Below the pieces are notes generated by a model. It was not told the origin of the DNA, made no database searches, and saw nothing but the letters and a program-made list of their open reading frames with translations. Made by a program: the position numbers and the translations under genes. A stretch of DNA of 64,000 nt from Micromonospora rifamycinica (GTDB taxonomy: Bacteria > Actinomycetota > Actinomycetes > Mycobacteriales > Micromonosporaceae), in NCBI RefSeq assembly GCF_900090265.1, contig NZ_LT607752.1, positions 1,426,001 to 1,490,000 on the forward strand, read 5' to 3'. Below are positions 37,291 through 45,622 of this stretch, one piece after another (position 1 is the stretch's first letter; each line of letters starts with the position of its first letter).

Positions 37291-38667
37291 ATGCCGGTGA
37301 CCGCCCCCGTGCGGCGCGGCCTGCGGCGGCTGCTCACCGTGCTCGCGCTGCTCCCGCTGATCGTCCTGCTGGCCCGGCAACTGCCCCGACTGCCGTACGC
37401 CCCGCTGCTGGCGTTCTACGGCTTCGCCGTGCTCACCGCCACCGTCGCCGTGTTCTACCTGGCCTACGCCCGGTACGCCGACCCCGCCGAGGCGCCGGCG
37501 CAGCCCCGGCACACCGCCACCTTCCCGCCGCTGCCGCCGGCCCCCCGGGTCAGCCTGCTGGTGGCGGTCAAGGACGAGGTGGACGGCATCGAGGCGTGCG
37601 TCCGGTCGATGACCGGCAGCGAGCACCGGCCGTTGCAGGTGATCGTGGTCGACGACGGCTCCACCGACGGCACCGCCGAGGTCCTCGACCGGCTCGCCGC
37701 CGAACTCCCGGTCACCGTGCTGCACCTGCCCCGCAACGTCGGCAAGAAGCGGGCCCTGGTGCACGCCGCCCGGCACGCCACCGGCGACGTGCTCGCCTTC
37801 ACCGACTCCGACTGCGTGCTCGCCCCGGACGCGCTGGGCCGCTGCGTCGAGGCCCTGCTGCGGCAACCGGACCTCGGCGCGGTCAGCGGTCACGCCCGCG
37901 CGCTCAACCCGGACGAATCGCTGCTCAGCCGGGTGCAGGACGTCTGGTACGAGGGCCAGTTCCGGGTCTCCAAGGCAGCCGAGGCGTCGTTCGGGGCGGT
38001 CACCTGCGTCTCCGGCCCGCTGGCGGTGTTCCGCCGGGAGGCGGTGCTCAACTACCTGCCCGCCTGGGCGGCCGACCGGTTCCTCGGGGGCGAGTTCCGG
38101 TTCGCCACCGACCGGCAGCTCACCGGCTACGTGCTCGGCCAACGCTGGATCGGCGACCGGCTCAAGCGGCGCTTCGCCGACTCGTCGTTCGTCCGCGACG
38201 AGGACCACCCGCCGCGCGCCTGGCGGGTCGGCTACGTCCGCTCGGCGAAGGTGTGGACCACCGTGCCGGCCCGGCTGCGGCCGTTCCTGCGCCAGCAGAC
38301 CCGGTGGAAGAAGAGCTACGTGCGGAACCTCTTCTTCACCGGCACGTTCATGTGGCGGCGGGGTGCCGGCCCGGCCGCGCTCTACTACGGTCACGCGCTC
38401 TGGGTGGCGCTGGCCCCGGCGATGGCCTTCTCCCACCTGGTGTGGGCGCCGCTGCGCGGCTGGTGGGCGGTGCCGCTGCTCTACCTGTGCGGGGTGCTGC
38501 TCAAGGGCACCGCGTGGGGGCTGGCCTACCGGCTGGACAACCCGGGTGACCCGCGCTGGGCGTACCGGCCGTTGATGAGCGTGCTCTCCGCGACCGTACT
38601 GTCCTGGCTGCTGCCCTGGTCGGTGGGGACGATCCGGCGTGGTGTGTGGTCCCGGAGCACGGTGTGA
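37291..38667 (+). CDS. Processive GT2 glycosyltransferase, hyaluronan-synthase/NodC-like
   Basis: 458 aa integral membrane protein: two N-terminal TM helices (about 12-60), a cytosolic GT-A domain and three to four C-terminal helices. Catalytic signatures of processive family 2 synthases are visible: VVDDGSTDG, TDSDCV, an FRFATDRQLTGYVL block in the acceptor region, and QQTRWKKSY (QxxRW). The QQTRWKKSY form is typical of hyaluronan synthase and NodC. It should polymerise and export an amino-sugar-containing chain using the UDP-sugar acid made by the preceding enzyme. The stop overlaps the start of a tiny membrane peptide gene. Confidence 0.92.
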   Translation: MPVTAPVRRGLRRLLTVLALLPLIVLLARQLPRLPYAPLLAFYGFAVLTATVAVFYLAYARYADPAEAPAQPRHTATFPPLPPAPRVSLLVAVKDEVDGIEACVRSMTGSEHRPLQVIVVDDGSTDGTAEVLDRLAAELPVTVLHLPRNVGKKRALVHAARHATGDVLAFTDSDCVLAPDALGRCVEALLRQPDLGAVSGHARALNPDESLLSRVQDVWYEGQFRVSKAAEASFGAVTCVSGPLAVFRREAVLNYLPAWAADRFLGGEFRFATDRQLTGYVLGQRWIGDRLKRRFADSSFVRDEDHPPRAWRVGYVRSAKVWTTVPARLRPFLRQQTRWKKSYVRNLFFTGTFMWRRGAGPAALYYGHALWVALAPAMAFSHLVWAPLRGWWAVPLLYLCGVLLKGTAWGLAYRLDNPGDPRWAYRPLMSVLSATVLSWLLPWSVGTIRRGVWSRSTV

Positions 38668-38783
38668 ACGCCGGGCGGCGGGTGCTGACCCGGCTGGCCC
38701 GGGTGGCGCTCACCCTCGCCGGGGCGGGGACGCTGGTGCTGCTCTACGCGGTGGTGTTCACCCGGGGCGAGGTGCTCCGGTGA
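38664..38783 (+). CDS. 39-aa single-span membrane peptide in EPS operon
   Basis: The small frame VNAGRRVLTRLARVALTLAG (first 20 residues) continues with a strongly hydrophobic stretch TLVLLYAVVF and ends RGEVLR. It starts with GTG at 38664 overlapping the synthase TGA (GTGA) and ends with TGA overlapping the deacetylase GTG (GTGA), so it fits exactly between two genes with 4-bp couplings on both sides. The basic N-terminus and one TM helix predict N-in topology. It may be an accessory subunit of the synthase, as small membrane partners such as PgaD are in PNAG systems. Too short for usual gene callers. Confidence 0.7.
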   Translation: MNAGRRVLTRLARVALTLAGAGTLVLLYAVVFTRGEVLR

Positions 38784-40312
38784 GCCGGCTCTGGCCCCGC
38801 GCGCTCAACGGGCTGCTGTCGCTGGTCACCCTGCTGGTGGTGGCGGCGCCCTTCGGGGTGTCCTGGTACCTCGACGACCTGCGCCGCCACGTCAGCGGGC
38901 AGCACGACACCCCGGTCACCCGGGTCGACCCCGCCGACCTGCGCCGCTTCACCGAGACGGCCGGGCGGCTGCCGGCGCGGGCCGCGCCGGTGGTGGTGGC
39001 CTACCACGACATCCGGCCGCACGGCGACGACCCGGCGGCGACCGAGCCGACCGGCCGGGAGCACTACGTGGTCACCCCGGAGGCGTTCGACGCCCAGCTC
39101 ACCGCGCTGCGCACCGCCGGCTACCGGACGATCTCCTCGGCCCAGTACGTCGACTACCTGCGCGGCGGCGAGGTGCCGGCCCGCTCGGTCTACCTCACCT
39201 TCGACGACGGCACCCGGGGCCTGTGGTCGTACGCCGACCCGATCCTGAAACGACACCGGATGGTGGCCGCCTCCTACCTGATCACCGGGCAGGTGGGCAC
39301 CCACCGGCCGTACTACCTGAGCTGGGCCGAGATCGACCGGATGCGGCGCTCCGGCCGGTGGGACTTCCAGGCGCACACGCACGACCTGCACACCCGGGTG
39401 CAGACCGCGCCGGGGCGGCTCGGCTCCCCGCTGACCCACCGACGGTGGGAACCGGCCACCGGGGCGCAGGAGAGCCTGGCCGGTTACCGGCAGCGGTTGA
39501 CCGCCGACTTCGACGCGATGTTCGCCGCGTTCACCGCCCACGAGCTGCCCCGCCCGCAGTTGTTCGCGTACCCGTTCTCCGAGATCGGCGACGCGACGAC
39601 CGACCCGGAGGCCGCCGCGTTCAGCCGCGACCTGATCGCCGCGCGGTTCGTCGCCGCGCTGACCAACAAGTCGCTCGCCCCGCAGCCGAGCAGCCGCCGG
39701 TCGGCGGCCGACGGCCAGGTCGAGCGGACCGAGGTCTACGCCCGGACCACCGCCGCCGAACTGGTCAGCGCGGTCGTCGAGCGGACGGCCGTGCCCGCCG
39801 TGCTGCCCGACCCGTTCGCCCGCCCCTGGGACTGGCGTGACCAGCACGGCGAGCCGATGACCGAGCTGTCCCCGCTGACCGCCGGGCGGTTCCCCGCCGA
39901 CAGTCCGCGCCGCGCCTACGGCACCCTGCTCGCCTACGCCAGCGCGGACTGGACCGGCTACACGGTCGACGCGACGCTGCGCGGCCTGCGGGCCGACGGC
40001 GGCACGGTCACCCTGCTGGTCGGGGTGAACGGCGACGCCACGGTCTCGGTACGGGTCACCCACGGCCGGGTGGCGCTGCTGCGCGCCGGCCGGGTGGTCG
40101 CCGAGGCGGCGCTCGACCCGGCGGCCACCCACCGGGTCACGGTCACCGTGCGCGACGGCGAGGTGGCGGCCCGGGTCGACGGCGGCCCGGACCTGCGGGT
40201 GGTCACCCCCACCGGGCCGGGAGCCACCGGCGGGCTCGCCGTGGCGGTCGACGACGCCGAGGGGCGACCCCACCCGTCCGTCGCCGCCCTCGCCGTGACC
40301 ACCACCGGGTGA
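38780..40312 (+). CDS. Membrane-anchored polysaccharide deacetylase (CE4/PgaB-IcaB-like) with C-terminal beta-sandwich
   Basis: 510 aa from GTG 38780. One N-terminal TM/signal anchor (about 9-28), then a NodB-homology domain: VVAYHDIRP (70-78), TFDDG at 140-144 with the metal/catalytic Asp pair, and HTHDLH at 199-204 giving the metal-binding His residues. The C-terminal about 150 residues (from 360) form a beta-rich, concanavalin/LamG-like domain of the kind that binds sugars. It should deacetylate the exported polymer at the outer membrane face. Operon position after a processive synthase supports this. It ends 7 bp from the convergent MuiA-like gene. Confidence 0.9.
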   Translation: MSRLWPRALNGLLSLVTLLVVAAPFGVSWYLDDLRRHVSGQHDTPVTRVDPADLRRFTETAGRLPARAAPVVVAYHDIRPHGDDPAATEPTGREHYVVTPEAFDAQLTALRTAGYRTISSAQYVDYLRGGEVPARSVYLTFDDGTRGLWSYADPILKRHRMVAASYLITGQVGTHRPYYLSWAEIDRMRRSGRWDFQAHTHDLHTRVQTAPGRLGSPLTHRRWEPATGAQESLAGYRQRLTADFDAMFAAFTAHELPRPQLFAYPFSEIGDATTDPEAAAFSRDLIAARFVAALTNKSLAPQPSSRRSAADGQVERTEVYARTTAAELVSAVVERTAVPAVLPDPFARPWDWRDQHGEPMTELSPLTAGRFPADSPRRAYGTLLAYASADWTGYTVDATLRGLRADGGTVTLLVGVNGDATVSVRVTHGRVALLRAGRVVAEAALDPAATHRVTVTVRDGEVAARVDGGPDLRVVTPTGPGATGGLAVAVDDAEGRPHPSVAALAVTTTG

Positions 40313-40319
40313 GCGGCGG

Positions 40320-41903
40320 TCAGTCCCGCCAGCCGGCCAGCTCGACCCCCTTGCCGAGTTCGACCCGGAAACCCAGGGTGATCTCGCCGCGCTCCCCCGG
40401 GGCGAGGCGCAGCCGCCAGGTCAGCTCGCCCAGGTCGGTGCGCTCGTCCGGTGGCGGGACGACGGTGGCCTCGCGGACGGTCACCGCTTCGTCGCGGGAG
40501 ACCGGGAGCTGGTCCAGGACCTCCACCGTGGCCGGTCGGGGGGTGTGGTTCGCCACGCTGATCCGGTACTCCACGTCCCGTCGCCGGGTGGAGCCGAGGG
40601 TGGCCCGGGTGTCGGAGCGCCGGGTCAGCTCGCGTTCCACCCGGACCCGGTCGTCCACCCCGAGCGCCAGCTCGGTCTCCTCGCCGGGCGCCCAGGTCGG
40701 CAGCCGGGTGGCGGCGACGAAGTCGGCGTCGTGGAACACCGCCGCCGGGCCGGGGAGCAGGGTGTGCGCCGAGGTGTTGCGGACCGTCGCCCGCAGGTGC
40801 GCCTCGGCCGCCCGCAGCGGCACGGTCACGTGGTCGAGGCGGACCGGCAGGTCCAGCACGGCGATGACGGCCCGGTAGGCGCTGCCGTCGGCGGGCACCG
40901 CCACCGGGCGCGCGGGCCGGTAGGTCGCCGCGGTGACCCCCTGCGCGACCTCTGCCACGCTCTCCCGGACCGCCGGGCGCGGCGCGGCCGAGCGGGCCGC
41001 GCCACCGCCGCCGGCCGGGGCCGCCGCGGGTGCGGGTGGTGGCGGTGCGCCGAAGCTCGCCGCCGCCAGGGCCACCGGCGCGGGCCGGAGCCGGTCGAGA
41101 TACCAGGGCGACAGCTCGGGTACGCCGGCCGCCGCCGCCGGGCGGGCGGTGGAGAGCTGGAGCGTGCACTCCGGCCAGTCCTCGCCGGTGTCCTGGGTGA
41201 CCAGGCCGAACCAGGTGGCCGTCATGCTCTCCCCGACCAGGCGCAGGTCGTAGGAGGACTGCCAACGTGCGCCGTCGACCAGGTAGCTCAGCTCCAGGTC
41301 CAGCTCGGTGTCGTCGGCGTCCACCGCCACCGTCACCTCGGCGGCCAGCCGGTCCGGTTCCCGCTTGCCGCCCGCAGCGGCCAGCTCCCGCTCGACGGCC
41401 GCCAGCTCCTCGGCCAGTCCGGTGCGCCGCCGGGCCAGCCCGCGTCGGCGGCGGTGCGACTCGGCGAGCTGGGCGGCCACCGCGTCGGCGAAGGTGGTCA
41501 CGTCGGTCGGGCCGGCGTCCCCGGTGGCCAGCGTGCGGGCGTACGTGCCGCCGGCCCGGTCGGCCAGTCGGGCGAGGAACTGCCGCCGCTGCGTCTCGAC
41601 CTCGGTGTCGTCGTCGACCTCGGCCAGCTCGTCGGCCAGCTCCCGGACCCGTCGGGTCAGCGCGTCGACCTGACCGTCGGTGCTGCGGGGCTGCCGCCAG
41701 GTGCTCACCTCCACGCCGAGGACGGTGGCCGAGCCGCCGCCGGCGACCCGCAACGAGTCCCGCCGCAGGCGTACCGGCAGGGGCGCGATCCGGATCCGGT
41801 GCTCACCGGCGGCCAGGCGGGTGACAGCCCGGCGGGTGACCCGGGCCCGGTCCGGATAGACGGTGACCGCGACGACGGGTGCTTCGATCTCCACAGCGTC
41901 CAC
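40320..41903 (-). CDS. MuiA-family protein (DUF4140/DUF4139)
   Basis: 527 aa. N-terminal domain (about 8-70, VVAVTVYPDRARVTRRA), a helical coiled-coil stretch of about 110 residues, and the C-terminal DUF4139 beta-rich domain with the family strand ARWQSSYDLRL and TQDTGEDWPECTLQLSTARP. An Ala/Pro/Gly-rich insertion lies at about 280-310. Founding members were described as mucoidy inhibitors, which is notable beside an exopolysaccharide operon, but the biochemical function is unknown. No signal peptide. Confidence 0.88.
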   Translation of the reverse strand: MDAVEIEAPVVAVTVYPDRARVTRRAVTRLAAGEHRIRIAPLPVRLRRDSLRVAGGGSATVLGVEVSTWRQPRSTDGQVDALTRRVRELADELAEVDDDTEVETQRRQFLARLADRAGGTYARTLATGDAGPTDVTTFADAVAAQLAESHRRRRGLARRRTGLAEELAAVERELAAAGGKREPDRLAAEVTVAVDADDTELDLELSYLVDGARWQSSYDLRLVGESMTATWFGLVTQDTGEDWPECTLQLSTARPAAAAGVPELSPWYLDRLRPAPVALAAASFGAPPPPAPAAAPAGGGGAARSAAPRPAVRESVAEVAQGVTAATYRPARPVAVPADGSAYRAVIAVLDLPVRLDHVTVPLRAAEAHLRATVRNTSAHTLLPGPAAVFHDADFVAATRLPTWAPGEETELALGVDDRVRVERELTRRSDTRATLGSTRRRDVEYRISVANHTPRPATVEVLDQLPVSRDEAVTVREATVVPPPDERTDLGELTWRLRLAPGERGEITLGFRVELGKGVELAGWRD

Positions 41904-41955
41904 GGCGGCGAGGGTAGCCGGACCACGCTCACCAGCCGGACCGGGTACCGGCCGG

Positions 41956-42477
41956 TCACCCCGGCGGGAGGCAGACGACGTCCAGGCGGCGGGGGCCGTG
42001 CACGCCCTCCACCCGGCTCAGCTCGATGTCGCTGGTCGCGGAGGGGCCGGAGATCAACGTCAGGGGACGGGTGGGGTCGGGCAGCGCCCGGACCAGGTCG
42101 GGCAGGTCGGCGACGATCTGCGTGGCGTGCACCACGCAGACGTGGTGGTCGGGGATCAGGGTCAGCAGCCGCCGGCCCTGCGCCGCTCCCCCGTCGAGCA
42201 CCAGGGTGCCGGTCTCGGCGACGGCGAGCACGCAGCCGGTGAGCACGGCCAGCCCGGGGGCGTCGAGTTCGGCTGCGGTGAGGGTGTCGCCGGCCAGCGT
42301 CGGTCGACCCAGCCGGGCGGTCCACTCCGGCGGGACGCCGGCCGGCAGTACCACGCCCGACGCCCCGGCGAGCAGGGTGGCGAGCAGGTCGGCCAGCGCC
42401 GCCGGGGCGCAGTGGTGCACGCCGGCGCGGTAGTCCCCGGCCCGCTCGGCGAAGAGGGTGGTCAGCTCACGGGTCAT
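41956..42477 (-). CDS. lutC: L-lactate utilisation protein LutC (LUD domain)
   Basis: 173 aa from ATG 42477, overlapping the lutB stop by 11 bp. LUD-domain protein with the typical GCVLAVAETGTLVLDGG and ISGPSATSDIELSRVEGVHGPRRLDVVCL segments, the latter ending the protein as in LutC. Third component of the LutABC iron-sulfur enzyme that oxidises L-lactate to pyruvate at the membrane. Order lutA-lutB-lutC on the minus strand with overlaps. Confidence 0.92.
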   Translation of the reverse strand: MTRELTTLFAERAGDYRAGVHHCAPAALADLLATLLAGASGVVLPAGVPPEWTARLGRPTLAGDTLTAAELDAPGLAVLTGCVLAVAETGTLVLDGGAAQGRRLLTLIPDHHVCVVHATQIVADLPDLVRALPDPTRPLTLISGPSATSDIELSRVEGVHGPRRLDVVCLPPG

Positions 42478-43921
42478 GGGTCCGGCGCCACCAGTCACGG
42501 AAGGACTCGTCGGCCGGCAGCGGGGCGTCTCGGTGTGCCGTCCACGCCGCCAGCGGCCAGGGTGCCCGGCGCAGCCGCCCGCCGTGCGGCCGGGTGAGCA
42601 CCCGCAGCGGCCGGCCGCCGGACCGGGCCGTCCGCAGCGCCGCCCGCCACCGACGGCGGTCACGCATCGTCCAGGCCAGCACCGCCATCGCCGCCCGTTC
42701 GGCCGGCGGCTTCGGCCCCGTCTGGCGCAGGTGGACCAGGATCGCCGGTATGTCGATCTTGACGGGGCAGACGTCGTAGCAGGCCCCGCAGAGCGTCGAG
42801 GCGTACGGCAGGGTGGCGTTGTGGCCGGCGTCCTGCCCGGTGAGCTGGGGCGACAGGATCGCCCCGATCGGGCCGGGATAGACCGAACCGTAGGCGTGGC
42901 CGCCCACCCGCTCGTAGACCGGACACACGTTCAGGCAGGCAGAGCAGCGGATGCAGCGCAGCGCCGCCCGGCCCACCGGGTCCGCCGCCACCCGGTGGCG
43001 GCCGTTGTCCAGCAGCACGACGTGCAGCCGGCGCGGCCCGTCGCCGGGGGTCACCCCGGTCACGATCGAGGTGTACGGGTTCATCCGCTCACCGGTCGAC
43101 GAACGCGGCAGCAGTCGCAGGAAGTCGCCGAGGTCCGCGAAGCGGGGCAGCAGCTTCTCGACCCCGACCACGGCGATCAGGGTGTCCGGCAGGGTCAGGC
43201 ACATCCGGCCGTTGCCCTCGGACTCGACGACCACCAGGGAGCCGGTCTCGGCCACCGCGAAGTTGGCCCCGCAGATCGCCACCCGGGCCGCCAGGAAGGT
43301 ACGCCGCAGATACTCCCGGGCGGCGCCGGCCAGCACCGCGGGGTCGTCCGAGTCGGCGGTGAAGCCGGGCATCCGCCGGGCGAACAGTTCGCGGATCTGC
43401 CCCCGGTTGTAGTGGATCGCCGGCACCAGGATGTGCGACGGGGTGTCGTCGGCCAGCTGCACGATCAGCTCGGCCAGGTCGGTCTCCACGGCCGTCACCC
43501 CGGCCGCCGCGAGCGCCTCGTTGAGGCCGATCTCCTGGGTCGCCATCGACTTGACCTTCACCACCCGGTCGACGCCCTGCGCCCGGACCAGCTCGGTGAC
43601 CACCGCGTTGGCGGCGGCGGCGTCCACCGCGTGGTGCACGGTCGCCCCGGCGGCGGTGGCCGCCCGCGCGAACCGGGCCACCAGCTCGGGCAACCGGTCG
43701 AGCACGTCGTCCTTCACCCGGGCCGCCCGCTCGCGCAGCAGTTCCCAGTCGGGCACCTCGGCCACCACCGCGGCCCGTTTCTCCCGGATGGTGCGGGTGG
43801 CGCGGCCCAGGTTCGTCCGGAGCCGGCTGTCGCCCAGCGCGCCGGCCGCCGCCCGGGGGAAGGGGGTGACCGCCACGATGGGCAACTGCCGGCCCACCGC
43901 CGGGTGCTCACCGGACGTCAT
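42467..43921 (-). CDS. lutB: L-lactate utilisation iron-sulfur protein LutB
   Basis: 484 aa, ATG 43921 overlapping the lutA stop by 4 bp. An N-terminal LUD domain (VKVKSMATQEIGLNEAL, CGANFAVAETGSLVVVESEGN) and two ferredoxin-type cluster motifs, CIRCSACLNVCP and CGACYDVCP, in the C-terminal half. Electron-transfer subunit of lactate oxidation. The C-terminal about 90 residues are basic and variable. Confidence 0.94.
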   Translation of the reverse strand: MTSGEHPAVGRQLPIVAVTPFPRAAAGALGDSRLRTNLGRATRTIREKRAAVVAEVPDWELLRERAARVKDDVLDRLPELVARFARAATAAGATVHHAVDAAAANAVVTELVRAQGVDRVVKVKSMATQEIGLNEALAAAGVTAVETDLAELIVQLADDTPSHILVPAIHYNRGQIRELFARRMPGFTADSDDPAVLAGAAREYLRRTFLAARVAICGANFAVAETGSLVVVESEGNGRMCLTLPDTLIAVVGVEKLLPRFADLGDFLRLLPRSSTGERMNPYTSIVTGVTPGDGPRRLHVVLLDNGRHRVAADPVGRAALRCIRCSACLNVCPVYERVGGHAYGSVYPGPIGAILSPQLTGQDAGHNATLPYASTLCGACYDVCPVKIDIPAILVHLRQTGPKPPAERAAMAVLAWTMRDRRRWRAALRTARSGGRPLRVLTRPHGGRLRRAPWPLAAWTAHRDAPLPADESFRDWWRRTHDP

Positions 43922-44598
43922 CCGGTCGGCCCGGTGGCGGCGAGGATCTCGGCGTAGTGGACCGGGCGCGGCGCGGCGGGCCGGCGGGCCAGGCCACCAC
44001 CGATGTGGGCCAGGCAGGAGCTGTCGGCGGCGGCCAGGTAGTCGGCTCCGGTGCTCGTCGCGTGGGCGCACTTGTCGGCGAGCATGGCACCGGAGACCGC
44101 GGCGTTCTTCAGGGCGAAGGTGCCACCGAAGCCGCAGCACTGCTCCGGCTCGGGCAGCTCCCGCAGCTCCAGGTCGCGTACCGCGCCGAGCAGCCGCAGC
44201 GGCCGGTCACCCAGCCGCAGCATCCGCAGCCCGTGGCAGGTCGGATGGTAGGTGACCCGGTACGGGAAGCGGGCCCCCACGTCGGTCACCGCGAGCACGT
44301 CCACCAGCAGCTCGGACAGCTCGTACACCGGCAGCCGGGTGTGCGCCCGCAGGTGGGCCACGCAGGAGCCGGACGGGGAGACCACGACGTCGTGGCCGGC
44401 GAACGCCGCCTCGGTGCCGCGCTCCAGGGCACGGGCCGGGGCCGGGTAGCCGGTGTTGGCGTGCAACTGGCCGCAGCAGCTCTGCCCGGCGGGGAAGGTC
44501 ACGGTGTGGCCCAGCCGCTCCAGCACCGTCACGGTGGCGATGCCGACCCGCGGGAAGAACGCGTCGTTGAGGCAGGTGACGAACAACGCGATACGCAC
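43918..44598 (-). CDS. lutA: L-lactate utilisation protein LutA (CCG-domain)
   Basis: 226 aa from GTG 44598 with GGAGG 4-5 nt upstream. Two CCG cysteine-rich domains, with QSCCGQLHANTG and EQCCGFGGTFALKN, of the type that binds a [4Fe-4S] cluster in heterodisulfide-reductase-like and GlcF/LutA proteins. First gene of lutABC. It is divergent from the SDR gene with a palindromic operator between. Confidence 0.93.
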   Translation of the reverse strand: MRIALFVTCLNDAFFPRVGIATVTVLERLGHTVTFPAGQSCCGQLHANTGYPAPARALERGTEAAFAGHDVVVSPSGSCVAHLRAHTRLPVYELSELLVDVLAVTDVGARFPYRVTYHPTCHGLRMLRLGDRPLRLLGAVRDLELRELPEPEQCCGFGGTFALKNAAVSGAMLADKCAHATSTGADYLAAADSSCLAHIGGGLARRPAAPRPVHYAEILAATGPTG

Positions 44599-44635
44599 CG
44601 GGCCTCCTCGTCGGCCGTCGGGCCGTGATTGACGA

Positions 44636-44647
44636 ATCGTATATGAT
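44636..44647. promoter_or_regulatory. GntR/FadR-like operator ATCGTATATGAT
   Basis: A near-palindrome (ATC-N6-GAT) in the lutA/SDR divergent region, 2-13 bp after a TTGACG hexamer (44629-44634). Similar AT-centred sites are used by FadR-subfamily GntR regulators, to which LutR/LldR belong. No such regulator is encoded in the window. Confidence 0.45.
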
Positions 44648-44802
44648 CTATGGAGTTCGGTGCGAGGAACGACGTTCCGCGGTCCGGCCGGCCGGGCGGT
44701 TCGCCGGCCCACCGACCGGTGCGGCGGACCGGCACCGGTGGGCGCTCGACGCGGGTGCGACGCCCCCCGCCCCCCCGCCGCCCGCGGGTACGAGGTGTCG
44801 AG

Positions 44803-45540
44803 ATGACGGATTTCCACGGTCTGGTGGCCGCGGTCACCGGTGGTGGCTCGGGCATCGGCGCGGCGGTCGCCGACCTGTTGGCCGGGCGCGGGGCGCGGGT
44901 CGCCGTGCTCGACCGCGACCCGGGTGCCGGCGGGCCGCACCTGCGGCTGACCGCCGACGTCACCGGCCCGCTGGAGGAGACCATGGACCGGGTCGCCGCC
45001 ACCCTGGGCGGCCTCGACGTGCTGGTGAACTGCGCGGCGGTCAGCGCGGTCGGGACGGTGCAGTCCGCCGACGACGCCGAGTGGCACCGCTGCCTGGACG
45101 TCAACGTCGTCGGGGTGGCGCGGGCCTGCCGGGCCGCCCTGCCCCACCTGCGCCGCTCGACCAGCGCGGCCATCGTCAGCATCACCTCGATCGCGGCGAC
45201 GGCGGGGCTGGTCGACCGGGCGGTCTACTCCGCCACCAAGGGCGCGGTGCACGCGCTCAGCCTGGCCATGGCGGCGGATCTGGTGGCCGACGGCATCCGG
45301 GTGTGCACGGTGGCGCCGGGCACGGTGGACACCCCGTGGGTCACCCGGCTGCTCGCCGGTGCCGAGGACCCGGCCGCCGAGAAGCGCCGGCTCGCCGCCC
45401 GCCAGCCGACCGGCCGACTGGTCACCGCCGACGAGGTCGCCCAGGCGGTGGCGTTCCTGGCCTCCCCGTCGTCCGGGGCCACCACCGGCACCGCGCTGGC
45501 CGTCGACGGCGGCATGTCCGGCCTTCGGCTGGTCCGCTGA
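44803..45540 (+). CDS. Short-chain dehydrogenase, probable 2-keto-3-deoxy-L-fuconate/rhamnonate 4-dehydrogenase
   Basis: 245 aa from ATG 44803 (GAGGTGTCG upstream; the longer frame is GC-shadow sequence). Classical SDR: GGGSGIG cofactor motif at residues about 12-18, NCAAV strand, catalytic Ser in SITSIAA, YSATKG Tyr/Lys, and the C-terminal TGTALAVDGGMSG. The specific function is inferred from neighbours. A FAH hydrolase of the diketo-deoxy-sugar-acid type lies directly downstream in convergent orientation, and lutABC lies upstream. Together they would convert a 2-keto-3-deoxy-6-deoxy sugar acid to pyruvate plus L-lactate and then oxidise the lactate. Confidence 0.85.
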   Translation: MTDFHGLVAAVTGGGSGIGAAVADLLAGRGARVAVLDRDPGAGGPHLRLTADVTGPLEETMDRVAATLGGLDVLVNCAAVSAVGTVQSADDAEWHRCLDVNVVGVARACRAALPHLRRSTSAAIVSITSIAATAGLVDRAVYSATKGAVHALSLAMAADLVADGIRVCTVAPGTVDTPWVTRLLAGAEDPAAEKRRLAARQPTGRLVTADEVAQAVAFLASPSSGATTGTALAVDGGMSGLRLVR

Positions 45541-45622
45541 ACCGCCCCGACCGCAGTGCCGTCCGGACGGTGGCCCGAGCGACCCGTCGGCCCGGCCGCG
45601 ACGGCGGCTCTCCCGCCGTCGG

